Shown here piece after piece: positions 33,844 to 42,096 of a stretch of 64,000 bases of DNA. The translations under genes and the position numbers were made by a program. Positions within the stretch are counted from its first letter, which is position 1; the number at the start of each line of letters is the position of its first letter. The notes beneath the pieces were generated by a model. The model did no database searches, had not been told where the DNA came from, and worked only from the letters and a program-made list of their open reading frames with translations. This stretch comes from JANXQE01 sp035651635 (GTDB taxonomy: Bacteria; Verrucomicrobiota; Verrucomicrobiia; Limisphaerales; UBA8199): the NCBI GenBank assembly GCA_035651635.1, contig DASRFK010000217.1, forward strand, positions 39,785 to 103,784, in the 5' to 3' direction.

Positions 33844-35247
33844 CTAAGCCTCCTTGATTTCCTCGATGCCGCCTTTCATGTAGAAGTTGCCCTCACCCAC
33901 TTCATCATGTTTGCCATCGAGGATTTCTTTAAAGCCGCGCACGGTCTCGGCTACCGGCACTTGTTTGCCCGGACGGCCGGTGAACACTTCGGCCACGCTG
34001 AAGGGCTGGCTGAGGAAGCGCTGGATCTTGCGCGCGCGGAACACCGTCAGTTTGTCGTCCGGCGACAATTCATCCATCCCGAGAATCGCGATGATATCCT
34101 GCAGGTCTTTATAACGCTGCAAAACGCGTTGGACGCCACGAGCCACGTCGTAGTGGTCTTTGCCCACGATTTCCGGCGCGAGCGCCCGCGACGTCGAAGC
34201 CAGCGGGTCGACGGCGGGATAAATGCCCAATTCAGCAATCGAACGTTCGAGTACGATGGTGGCGTCGAGATGCGCGAAGGTGGTCGCCGGGGCCGGGTCG
34301 GTCAAATCATCGGCCGGCACATAGACCGCCTGGAACGAGGTGATGGAACCTTTCTTGGTCGAGGTAATGCGTTCCTGCAGGTCACCCATTTCGGCGGCGA
34401 GCGTCGGCTGATAACCCACGGCGCTGGGCGTGCGGCCCAGCAGCGCCGAGACTTCGGAACCCGCCTGCGAGAACCGGAAAATGTTGTCGATGAAGAGCAA
34501 CACGTCCTGATTTTTCTCGTCGCGGAAGTATTCGGTGATAGCCAGACCCGAAAGCGCAACCCGCAGACGCGCGCCGGGTGGCTCGTTCATCTGTCCGTAG
34601 ACCAGCGCGATTTTGGATTCGCTCAGGTTTTTCTGCTTAATAACACCGGCCTCGGACATTTCCGTGTAAAGATCGTTGCCTTCACGGGTTCGTTCGCCCA
34701 CGCCGGCGAACACTGAGACACCGCCGTGCAGCTTGGCGATGTTGTTGATCAGTTCCATGATGACGACTGTCTTACCGACACCGGCGCCACCGAACGCGCC
34801 CACTTTGCCGCCTTTCAAAAAGGGGCAAATCAGGTCGATGACCTTGATGCCGGTGGTCAACACCTGCGGTGAGGTGGACTGATCCACCAACGGCGGAGCC
34901 TGGCGATGGATCGGATAAAACTTCTCGGCGTTGACTGGCCCGCGTTCATCGACCGGATTTCCAGTAACGTCGAACACGCGACCCATCACGGCATCGCCGA
35001 CCGGCATAGAGATGGGCTTGCCCGTGTCGACGACTTCGAAGCCGCGCTTGAGTCCTTCGGTGCTGGACATGGCGACGGTGCGCACCCAACTGTCTCCGAG
35101 GTGCTGCTGTACTTCGAGTGTCAGCTTGGTCGGCTGGCCCTGAACTTTGTAGTCCACGGTGAGCGCATGGTAAATCTCCGGTACCGCTCCGGGGAACTCG
35201 ACGTCTACCACCGGGCCGATCACTTGAACAATTTTGCCTGTATTCAT
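33844..35247 (-). CDS. atpD: F1 ATP synthase subunit beta
   Basis: 467 residues from the ATG at 35247 (MNTGKIVQVIGPVVDVEF). The catalytic P-loop is GGAGVGKT, the catalytic Glu lies in GVGERTREGNDLY, and the DELSEED equivalent is GMDELSPDDK. It carries the three catalytic sites of the enzyme. A 110-base repeat (35264-35374) separates it from atpG. Confidence 0.97.
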   Translation of the reverse strand: MNTGKIVQVIGPVVDVEFPGAVPEIYHALTVDYKVQGQPTKLTLEVQQHLGDSWVRTVAMSSTEGLKRGFEVVDTGKPISMPVGDAVMGRVFDVTGNPVDERGPVNAEKFYPIHRQAPPLVDQSTSPQVLTTGIKVIDLICPFLKGGKVGAFGGAGVGKTVVIMELINNIAKLHGGVSVFAGVGERTREGNDLYTEMSEAGVIKQKNLSESKIALVYGQMNEPPGARLRVALSGLAITEYFRDEKNQDVLLFIDNIFRFSQAGSEVSALLGRTPSAVGYQPTLAAEMGDLQERITSTKKGSITSFQAVYVPADDLTDPAPATTFAHLDATIVLERSIAELGIYPAVDPLASTSRALAPEIVGKDHYDVARGVQRVLQRYKDLQDIIAILGMDELSPDDKLTVFRARKIQRFLSQPFSVAEVFTGRPGKQVPVAETVRGFKEILDGKHDEVGEGNFYMKGGIEEIKEA

Positions 35248-35263
35248 GCTGTGTAACAATTTC

Positions 35264-35374
35264 GGTTTGGAGTTCCGCCTTCAGGCGGTAAGTTCAGCGA
35301 ATGGGAGCGAAGCCGCGCTTTAAACACGGCGCAGCGGTCGGGAGTGTTACCGCCTAAAGGCGGGACTCCGAACG
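35264..35374. repeat. GGAGTTCCGCC palindromic repeat inside the atp operon
   Basis: Arms GGTTTGGAGTTCCGCCTTCA and AAAGGCGGGACTCCGAAC enclose a spacer of about 70 bases. It lies between atpG and atpD, within a transcript, so the mRNA should form a long hairpin there. Same family as 8528-8591, but with a longer spacer as in the 52834-52940 copy. Confidence 0.7.
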
Positions 35375-35401
35375 GGGTGAGCTCTTTCATTCTCACAACG
35401 T

Positions 35402-36280
35402 TCATCCGAGGGCCATGGCGGCGCTGGAGATTTCCAGCAACTCTTTAGTGATGCTGGCCTGGCGCATTTTATTGTATTCGAGAGTCAGATCCTTGATGAG
35501 CTGTTTGGCGTTGTCGGTGGCATTCTTCATGGCCACCATGCGCGCGCTTTGCTCGCTGGCTTTGGCTTCGAGGAGGATCTGATAAATTTGGAAATTCAGG
35601 CTGTGGGGCAGCAAGGCCGCCAGGACCTGATCGGGACCGGGCTCGAACAGATACTCGGTCGAGCCATGCATTAACTTCTCTTCCGGTGCCTCGCCACGAA
35701 TCCCGGTGGATACCGCCTTGATCTCTCCCACCGGCAGCAACTGAGCCAGGTGCGGCTTCTGCGTGAGGGTCGAAATGAATTGGGTATAAAGGATGTCCAA
35801 CCGATCCACCTCGCCGCTGAGGAACATTTCCCGGGCGAACTTGGAAATCGCCCGCGCCTCGCTAAACAACGGGGCGTCTTTGTAGGTGAACTCAGCCGCG
35901 AGGTTGCGGCGCGTCCGCGCCACGAATTGCGCCGCTTTTCGGCCGGCGGTAATGTAAATCGTGTTGGTCTTATCAAATTTGGCCGCCTCGCGCATCAAAT
36001 TGCTATTGAGCGCGCCGCACAATCCCTTGTCGGTTCCGACGAGGATCACCGCACGTTTGGTTCCCTCCCGCTTCTCCATCAGCGGATGGGTAAAGTCACC
36101 GGCATAATAAGTGACATTGCCCAGCACGTCATTCATGAGCGTGGCGTAAGGCCGGGCGGCAATCGCGGCTTGCTGCGCCTTGCGCATCTTGGAGGCCGCC
36201 ACCATCTGCATGGCTTTGGTGATCTGGGCGGTATTTTTGACCGATTTGATCCGCCGCCGTATGTCGCGAGTGCTAGGCAT
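35402..36280 (-). CDS. atpG: F1 ATP synthase subunit gamma
   Basis: 292 residues. Start MPSTRDIRRRIKSVKNTAQI and end SLEYNKMRQASITKELLEIS-type helix are the conserved antiparallel coiled coil that turns inside the alpha3beta3 ring; VGTDKGLCGALNSNL matches the family fold. Normal length (about 287). Confidence 0.95.
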   Translation of the reverse strand: MPSTRDIRRRIKSVKNTAQITKAMQMVAASKMRKAQQAAIAARPYATLMNDVLGNVTYYAGDFTHPLMEKREGTKRAVILVGTDKGLCGALNSNLMREAAKFDKTNTIYITAGRKAAQFVARTRRNLAAEFTYKDAPLFSEARAISKFAREMFLSGEVDRLDILYTQFISTLTQKPHLAQLLPVGEIKAVSTGIRGEAPEEKLMHGSTEYLFEPGPDQVLAALLPHSLNFQIYQILLEAKASEQSARMVAMKNATDNAKQLIKDLTLEYNKMRQASITKELLEISSAAMALG

Positions 36281-36289
36281 GGGTTAGGG

Positions 36290-36312
36290 CCGAAAATCCG
36301 AAGGCCGAAGGG
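36290..36312. repeat. Short CCGAA repeat between atpA and atpG
   Basis: GCCGAAAATCCGAAGGCCGA string, shorter copy of the 211-267 repeat, inserted in the 37-base spacer of the operon. Confidence 0.45.
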
Positions 36313-36317
36313 ATCGC

Positions 36318-37850
36318 TTACTTATACGTTTGTTTGAATTCGGTGACGGCCGATTTCAGATCGTTGGTCAAAGCGTCGCTCAGGGCCTTTTCTTTTGCGA
36401 TGCGACCCATCAAGTCCGATTTGCGGCTGGTGAGGAAATCCGTCAGTTTATTTTGGAAATCCTTAATCTTGTCCACCGCGACGTCATCCATGAAGCCATT
36501 CTGCACGGTCCAGAGAACCGCCGCCTGGACCTCGACCAAAAGGGGGTTGTATTGAGGCTGCTTGAAAACTTCGATGATGCGCTTGCCGCGTTCGATTTGC
36601 GCCTGGGTTTTGGCATCCAGGTCCGAGCCGAATTGGGCAAAGGCAGCCAGTTCGCGGAACTGCGCCAGGTCACCCTTCAGCCGGCCGGCCACCTGTTTCA
36701 TTGCCTTAATCTGTGCCGCGGAACCGACGCGGGAGACTGAAAGACCGACGGAAATGGCCGGGCGCACGCCTTGATAGAACAAGTCGGTTTCGAGATAAAT
36801 CTGGCCATCAGTGATCGAGATTACGTTGGTGGGAATGTAGGCCGAAACGTCGCCCGCCTGGGTCTCGATGATAGGCAGAGCAGTCAAGGAGCCGTTGCCG
36901 TATTTTTCACTGACGCGCGCGGCCCGTTCCAGCAAACGGCTGTGCAGGTAAAACACGTCGCCCGGATAAGCTTCACGGCCCGAGGGCCGCTTGAGCACCA
37001 GGGAGACCTGGCGATAAGCCACCGCGTGCTTGGAAAGATCGTCATAGATGATCAGGGCATCCATGGCATTATCCATGAACCATTCGCCCATGGCGGCGCC
37101 CGCAAACGGCGCCAGGTACTGGTTGGTGGCAGAATCAGACGCCGGGGCCGCGACGATGATGGTGTAAGGCATGGCGCCCTGCTCTTCCAACACGCTGACC
37201 ACACGAGCGATATTCGATTGCTTTTGGCCAACCGCCACATAGATGGAATAAAGCGGCCGATACTCCTTGTCACCGGCGGCCTCAGCGGCCTTGTTCATGC
37301 GCGCCTGGTTAATGATGGTATCGATGCCAATAGTGGTCTTGCCGGTGGAGCGGTCGCCGATGATCAACTCACGTTGTCCGCGCCCAATCGGGATCATGGC
37401 ATCGACAGCCATAATACCAGTCTGGACGGGCTGGCTGACCGATTTGCGGCGGATGATTCCCGGCGCGATTTTCTCAACAGGATAGGAGGTCTCGGCCTGA
37501 ATCGGGCCTTTGCCATCGACGGGCTGGCCCAGGGAATTGACGACGCGCCCGAGCAACCCTTTGCCGACGGGCACTTGCAGCAGCTTGCCCGTGGTGCGCA
37601 CTTCCTGGCCTTCTTTGATGCCGGTGTAATCGCCCAGGATGATGGCGCCGACCTCCGTCTCTTCAAGATTGAGCGCCAACCCGGTGATGCCATTCCCAAA
37701 GTCGAGCATCTCGTTAAGCATCGCGTCGGTCAGGCCTTCGATTTTGGCCACACCATCACCGATTTCGCGCACGATACCGACGTTCTGCTTGGAGGCGCCC
37801 GTTTTGACTCCCGCGATCTGCGCTTCGATTTCCTGTAATAACGTACTCAT
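36318..37850 (-). CDS. atpA: F1 ATP synthase subunit alpha
   Basis: 510 residues from the ATG at 37850 (MSTLLQEIEAQIAG). P-loop GDRSTGKT, arginine-finger region ISVGLSVSRVGSAAQ with the SVSRVG motif, and the start region IVREIGDGVAKIEGL match AtpA. The enclosed alpha subunits carry the non-catalytic nucleotide sites. Confidence 0.97.
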   Translation of the reverse strand: MSTLLQEIEAQIAGVKTGASKQNVGIVREIGDGVAKIEGLTDAMLNEMLDFGNGITGLALNLEETEVGAIILGDYTGIKEGQEVRTTGKLLQVPVGKGLLGRVVNSLGQPVDGKGPIQAETSYPVEKIAPGIIRRKSVSQPVQTGIMAVDAMIPIGRGQRELIIGDRSTGKTTIGIDTIINQARMNKAAEAAGDKEYRPLYSIYVAVGQKQSNIARVVSVLEEQGAMPYTIIVAAPASDSATNQYLAPFAGAAMGEWFMDNAMDALIIYDDLSKHAVAYRQVSLVLKRPSGREAYPGDVFYLHSRLLERAARVSEKYGNGSLTALPIIETQAGDVSAYIPTNVISITDGQIYLETDLFYQGVRPAISVGLSVSRVGSAAQIKAMKQVAGRLKGDLAQFRELAAFAQFGSDLDAKTQAQIERGKRIIEVFKQPQYNPLLVEVQAAVLWTVQNGFMDDVAVDKIKDFQNKLTDFLTSRKSDLMGRIAKEKALSDALTNDLKSAVTEFKQTYK

Positions 37851-37890
37851 GTTTCTAAGTTGCTGGTTGCGGATCGACCAAATCTCTTCG

Positions 37891-38283
37891 CTAAAAACTC
37901 TGTTCCAGTGCGGCCAGGCGCGCCTGGATGCTCCCGTCGTAAACGTCACTGCCCACCTTGATACGCATGCCCCCGATCAAAGACGGATTTTGCACAAAGG
38001 CGATGTTCAAGCCTGCCCCGTAGACACGGCCCAGCGAGGATTGAACCGAAGCCTGCAGGTCAGGGCTGAGCGGCACTGCGCTCTCGATTCGGGCGCTGCG
38101 CTGATCCAAATCCAGTTTCACCAGGCGCTGAAAATGCGAGAGGATGGCGAGGTAACCGCGCGGCTTGGCGGCGATGACCTTCTGCACGGCTTGGCGAACT
38201 CGATTATCGTCAAGCAAACCGTTGACCAGGCAACTGCGGAACAGTTCCTTGGCCTCGCGCCGGGCTAGCTTGGAAATCTTCAT
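37891..38283 (-). CDS. atpH: F1 ATP synthase subunit delta, short form
   Basis: 130 residues, against about 175-180 in most bacteria. The C-terminal motif SLIGGMRIKVGSDVYDGSI is typical of delta, and the start MKISKLARREAKELFRSCLV is recognisable, but part of the middle of the N-terminal helical domain is missing. The start overlaps the atpF stop (ATGA, 38280-38283). It links F1 to the b-subunit stalk. Confidence 0.9.
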   Translation of the reverse strand: MKISKLARREAKELFRSCLVNGLLDDNRVRQAVQKVIAAKPRGYLAILSHFQRLVKLDLDQRSARIESAVPLSPDLQASVQSSLGRVYGAGLNIAFVQNPSLIGGMRIKVGSDVYDGSIQARLAALEQSF

Positions 38284-38795
38284 TGATTCGCCGCAACCTG
38301 GCGGGCCGTTTCTTCAGCCAGACGCCGTTGATCATCACCGGTCAGAATCTTGCCTGTCACAGTGGCGGTGGTCTGAACGACCAACCGGCCGATTTCGCGT
38401 TTCAGTTCGGCCAGCATCCGCGCGTGGTCGGCCGCAGCCGCTTCGCGGGCTTTGGCGATAATCTGTTCGGCGGCGGCAATGGCCTTCTGGGTTTCCTGCT
38501 CCTGCACCCTGGCCGCTGCGGCGCGAGCTTCCTCGATTAACTTCGTGGCCTGCGCATTTGCCTGGGAGAGGACCTCCAGCCGTTGGGCTTCGGCTCGAGC
38601 CAATTCGGCCTTAATCTTTTCGGCATTGGCCAGGCCCTCGGCGATACGCTGACGCCGTTCTTCGAGCATGGCCAGCACTCGCTTATACGCAAAGAAATAC
38701 AGCAGGATGCAGACGATGGAAAAGCTGATGATCTGGGCGATCAGGTGAGACCAATCGACCCCGAAGGTGTCCGCAATTTGTTTAACTTGGTCCAT
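38280..38795 (-). CDS. atpF: FO ATP synthase subunit b
   Basis: 171 residues from the ATG at 38795. One membrane helix near 18-40 (HLIAQIISFSIVCILLYFFA), then a long charged coiled coil (ANAEKIKAELARAEAQRLEV) that forms the outer stalk. Only one b-type gene is present, so the stalk is a homodimer. The gap to atpE is 57 bases. Confidence 0.94.
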   Translation of the reverse strand: MDQVKQIADTFGVDWSHLIAQIISFSIVCILLYFFAYKRVLAMLEERRQRIAEGLANAEKIKAELARAEAQRLEVLSQANAQATKLIEEARAAAARVQEQETQKAIAAAEQIIAKAREAAAADHARMLAELKREIGRLVVQTTATVTGKILTGDDQRRLAEETARQVAANQ

Positions 38796-38852
38796 AGGCA
38801 GCTTGGGAGCTGGCGCGGAGCCGAATAGGCTCCGCGCCAATTCGGAATCCCG

Positions 38853-39083
38853 TTAAGGGGTGGCGCCGGTTTTAACCAGGAACAGGGCGTAGAACACGAT
38901 CGCTTCGGCGAAGGCGATGGCCAGAATCGACTGGACCAGGATCTTCGTGGCGGCGCCGGGATTGCGGCCCACCGCTTCGGAGGCTTTCATACCGATGAGG
39001 CCCACACCCAGCGATGCGCCGAGCGCGGCCAATCCCACGTGCATGTTGCCGCCCAATTCTGCCAACATTGGCATTAATGACAT
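38853..39083 (-). CDS. atpE: FO ATP synthase subunit c
   Basis: 76 residues from the ATG at 39083, preceded by AGAAAGGAAAA, the strongest ribosome binding site in the operon. That fits the high copy number of c. Two membrane helices with the polar RNPGA loop; the ion-binding Glu is in AIAFAEAIVFYALF. The residue after the Glu is Ala, and helix 1 (GVGLIGMKASEAV) has no Gln, so the sodium-binding pattern (Q, ES/ET, Y) is absent: the ring should carry protons. Confidence 0.94.
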   Translation of the reverse strand: MSLMPMLAELGGNMHVGLAALGASLGVGLIGMKASEAVGRNPGAATKILVQSILAIAFAEAIVFYALFLVKTGATP

Positions 39084-39157
39084 AATACTATTTTCCTTTC
39101 TTTCTGTGGCTCGCCGGCTCCCGCGATTGAACACGGTCGAACCGGCGAAATTGTAAA

Positions 39158-40096
39158 TCAGGGATGCGCTGCTTCGTGCCCCTCTTCGTGCTGACAAATC
39201 AGCATCGTAAAGACGGCCGTCAGCAGCATGAAGACCATGGCCTGGACGAAGCCGACCAGCAGTTCCATGAAGTAAAAGGGGATCGGCAGCAGCCACCCAA
39301 AATGCGGCACCAGCTTGGACATCGCCTCAAGCATGTTCTCCCCGGCAAATATATTGCCATACAACCGGAAGCTGAGGGAGACGGGGCGGAATAGAATCGA
39401 AAAGACTTCCAGGCAGCCCACGGCGAAAAATACAACGACCATCAGCAACTTCAGCGCGCCGCTCGTTTCACCTTTGGGCGCAAACAAATGCAGCAGAAAT
39501 CCCACCGGCCCAATTTCGCGCAGCGCCCAATAAACCCAGCACACAAAGAAGACCAAGGCCATGGCCAAGGTCATGTTCAAATCGGCGTTAGCACCTCGGA
39601 AAAACGGCTGGTCAATCTCAAAACCTTCCGGTGTCCGATGGCCCCAGCCAATTGTGCCCAACCCCGGCAGCAAGCCCAGCCAGTTACAAAAAAGGATAAA
39701 TATGAAAATCGTAGCAAAGAACCAGAACGTTCGTTTCACCAGGTGATGGCCAATGATGCCTTCCAGGAAATCGTGCAGGCTTTCGACCATCCATTCCCAA
39801 AAATTCTGCGCCCCTTCAGGAATCTCCTTCATATGGCGCGTGGCGATTTGGGCAAAGACTATGAGCCCAATGGCCACCACCCAGGTGACCACCATGGAAT
39901 TAGTAATCGGGAAACCAAAAGGCCGGGCGATCTCGACCGCACTTTGGGGCAGTCCATGTTCCTGGTGAGCAGCTTGCGCCACAGCAGCGCCTGGCGTTGC
40001 CTCGGCTTGGGGCTGCGCTGCCCGCTCGGCCGTCCAACCCGCAACCGGCGCACCTACCAATAAAATCAACGCTAATAAAATTCTGATTAATTTCAT
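39158..40096 (-). CDS. atpB: FO ATP synthase subunit a, with N-terminal signal-like extension
   Basis: 312 residues from the ATG at 40096 (E. coli has 271). The first 23 residues (MKLIRILLALILLVGAPVAG) look like a cleavable signal peptide, followed by an Ala/Gln/His-rich stretch and then the usual five or six helices. The essential Arg lies in RPVSLSFRLYGNIFAGE. It forms the two half-channels against the c ring. First gene of the operon; no atpI is upstream in the 280 bases to the next gene. Confidence 0.94.
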   Translation of the reverse strand: MKLIRILLALILLVGAPVAGWTAERAAQPQAEATPGAAVAQAAHQEHGLPQSAVEIARPFGFPITNSMVVTWVVAIGLIVFAQIATRHMKEIPEGAQNFWEWMVESLHDFLEGIIGHHLVKRTFWFFATIFIFILFCNWLGLLPGLGTIGWGHRTPEGFEIDQPFFRGANADLNMTLAMALVFFVCWVYWALREIGPVGFLLHLFAPKGETSGALKLLMVVVFFAVGCLEVFSILFRPVSLSFRLYGNIFAGENMLEAMSKLVPHFGWLLPIPFYFMELLVGFVQAMVFMLLTAVFTMLICQHEEGHEAAHP

Positions 40097-40295
40097 TCTG
40101 ACCGCTGTTTCAAGGGACACTATGCCCCTCGGTGTCAAACCGACGTTTTGAGGTCGAAGCCCGCAAAAGCTGCCTGAATGATATAACCTTCACAAGGGTT
40201 TTTTTCAAGAAACAACATTCCGAGTTCTTAAATTTTGATTGTTAAGTTTTAAAATTACTATACATGGATATCGCCTTAGAGCGGCCGCGACAATA

Positions 40296-40320
40296 CCGCC
40301 TGAAGGCGCGACTCCAAACC
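40296..40320. repeat. Half copy of the GGTTTGGAGTCCCGCC repeat
   Basis: ACCGCCTGAAGGCGCGACTC and CAAACC match the right arm with one change; the left arm is lost or degenerate. It lies in the 280-base divergent gap between atpB and the PHP gene. Confidence 0.5.
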
Positions 40321-40377
40321 CAGGTGCCCAGCCCAAGCCGAGGGTTTTAAAACACCTCCTCATACTATTAAATCATT

Positions 40378-41190
40378 ATGAAACGGCGAAAGTTTTTAAA
40401 AACCACGGCTCTGGCCGCTGGTTTCGTAGCGGCAACCCGATTGTCAGGTCTGGCCGCCCCCCCGCTGAAGTTCGAGTTCCCGTTGTGGGACCTTCATGTG
40501 CATTTAACGGATCGCTTTTCGATCAAAGAGGTCCTGGAACTGGCCAACTCGCGCAACGTTCAGTTTGGGATTTTGGAGCACCCGGGGATTGGTCCGATTC
40601 GAAATGATGCCGATCTCAAGAGTTATATCGAGGGCTTGCGCAAATTTCCCGTCCGTATCGGCCTGCAGCCAGTCAATCTGGGCTGGTCAAAAAGGTTTTC
40701 GCCCGAACTCCTGGCTCAAGTGGATTATGTGCTCATGGATCCACAGACCATTCCTTTGGGAAACGGTGAATTCATGCACATCTGGGAATTCAACACTTAC
40801 GTCGAGGACACGGACGAGTTTATGGAGAGGTACATGGCCTACAGCCTGGAGATCCTCAACAAGGAACCGATCAACATCTTTGGCTGGCCGCTATTCCTGC
40901 CGGTTTGCATCGCCCGGGACTATTACACCTTGTGGACGGAGGACCGCATGCAACAGCTCATTTCGGCTGCTAAACTGCGAAAGATCGCCTTCGAAATAAA
41001 CGACATGGCGCACACGCCGCACGAGGAGTTCATTAAAAACGCCAAAGCGCAAGGCCTTAAGTTCACGTTTGGTTCCGACTCCCGTAACAACAATGCCGGC
41101 CGACTGGCCTACTGCAAACAAATTGCCAGGAAATGCGGCCTTACCGCGGATGATTTTTATGTCCCCGCCCACAAGACCGGGACTCTGTAA
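40378..41190 (+). CDS. Tat-exported PHP-like metal-dependent phosphoesterase
   Basis: 270 residues. The start MKRRKFLKTTALAAGFVAAT is a twin-arginine signal (RRKFLK). The mature protein begins with WDLHVHLTDRFS, where His40 and His42 fit the HxH metal motif of the PHP domain, and later has EINDMAHTPHEEF and FTFGSDSRNNNAGRL, equivalent to the C-terminal His/Asp motifs of histidinol-phosphatase-like enzymes. Tat export implies the metal is loaded in the cytoplasm. Histidine-synthesis function is unlikely given the location; the substrate is unknown. Confidence 0.8.
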   Translation: MKRRKFLKTTALAAGFVAATRLSGLAAPPLKFEFPLWDLHVHLTDRFSIKEVLELANSRNVQFGILEHPGIGPIRNDADLKSYIEGLRKFPVRIGLQPVNLGWSKRFSPELLAQVDYVLMDPQTIPLGNGEFMHIWEFNTYVEDTDEFMERYMAYSLEILNKEPINIFGWPLFLPVCIARDYYTLWTEDRMQQLISAAKLRKIAFEINDMAHTPHEEFIKNAKAQGLKFTFGSDSRNNNAGRLAYCKQIARKCGLTADDFYVPAHKTGTL

Positions 41191-41277
41191 TGGTCTCGCT
41201 GATTCGCCGCGCGGGGCTCCAATCCTTCGGAATCGTTTTGTTCTTTGAAGGTCCGCCCGCCCGAATGGTGGGAGGGA

Positions 41278-41496
41278 CTAAGGCTGAGTGGTCGATCGGT
41301 CGGTGGGTGCTTTGCGAGTGGCTTCAGCGCCACCGCCTCCGGAGCCCAATGGATCTTGTGAGGTGCCGCTCGAGACACCGGTGGCGCCGCCGGAAATTCC
41401 CACAGTCGTGCTGGCCGCGCCGCCGCGGTCATTTTGGTCGGTGCTGCACCCGGCGAGCAGAATCAATCCCGCGGCGACAATCATTAGTCTTTTCAT
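41278..41496 (-). CDS. Small Gly/Ser/Thr-rich lipoprotein
   Basis: 72 residues from the ATG at 41496. MKRLMIVAAGLILLAGCSTD is a lipoprotein signal with lipobox LAGC; the rest is Gly, Ser, Thr and Ala without structure predictions one can trust by eye. Resembles the lipoprotein at 23207-23410 in size and composition. Convergent with the PHP gene. Confidence 0.65.
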   Translation of the reverse strand: MKRLMIVAAGLILLAGCSTDQNDRGGAASTTVGISGGATGVSSGTSQDPLGSGGGGAEATRKAPTDRSTTQP

Positions 41497-41531
41497 GAGC
41501 ACTAGCTTCAGGCCGGGCAAGGTGCCGCACA

Positions 41532-41984
41532 ATGGGGTTTGAGCCTCGATTTGGATATGGGCGAGTCAGCACCAGGAGCGTTCTCACCGCAATTCACCGC
41601 AAGGACAGCAAGGAATTGGGCTTGCCCGGAATGGGCGGGTGTGCTTTTCTGGCGCTCAGCGTGTCACCTAACAGAGTCAACCGTCTGGTTGCTGCGCGCG
41701 CGCTAGCGGCGCTGATGGCGGGAGCACTGTTGGTCTTCACATTGCTGGCGACGAGTGGGCGCTTTCACCAGGCCTTCCATTGCGGCGGCACTCCCACCTC
41801 GAGCACCTGCATCCTTTGCCTGTTTGTGAAGGGCCACCTGGACGCGGCTCCTTCGGTGCCGTTCACAGCCCCTGCCCTTCAACCTGCCGCGGATCCGGCA
41901 CCTCGGAATGAATCCATCGCGCCGATGGATTTCCGGTACGTGCTCTATCCTTCCCGCGCCCCGCCAGTGCCCGCCCTAATCTGA
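41532..41984 (+). CDS. Small membrane protein with His/Cys motif, first gene of the efflux set
   Basis: 150 residues as drawn; the true start is probably nearer to 41631 (MGGCAFLALSV) since earlier residues look non-coding. One hydrophobic helix (AARALAALMAGALLVFTLLA) is followed by FHQAFHCGG and STCILCLFVKGH, giving two His and three Cys just outside the membrane, then a Pro/Ala-rich tail. This layout recalls DUF2946-like small proteins found beside copper or heavy-metal RND genes. It precedes the adaptor gene by about 110 bases. Metal binding is inferred. Confidence 0.6.
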   Translation: MGFEPRFGYGRVSTRSVLTAIHRKDSKELGLPGMGGCAFLALSVSPNRVNRLVAARALAALMAGALLVFTLLATSGRFHQAFHCGGTPTSSTCILCLFVKGHLDAAPSVPFTAPALQPAADPAPRNESIAPMDFRYVLYPSRAPPVPALI

Positions 41985-42096
41985 CGGTCCTGGATTAAAG
42001 CGAGTCGCAAGACTCCGCGGCTCGGCCTTTTGGTCCAGGCCACCTCTCTGCTCCCGATTTTCTGGAGTCCAAAATCATTAATTGCGGATAGAACGA

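Noticed and set aside
33472..34716. Long open frame (414 codons) on the plus strand across atpC and atpD
   Set aside because: It is antisense to two certain genes; its protein has no fold marks and reflects GC-rich third positions.
36771..37838. 355-codon plus-strand frame across atpA
   Set aside because: Antisense shadow of atpA with His/Asp/Arg-rich low-quality sequence.
40190..40245. AACCTT-CACA-AGGGTT plus T-run near the start of the atp operon as a terminator
   Set aside because: Stem too short, and no plus-strand gene ends there.
40378..41190. Histidinol phosphatase call for the PHP protein
   Set aside because: Tat export and lack of histidine genes make that role unlikely.
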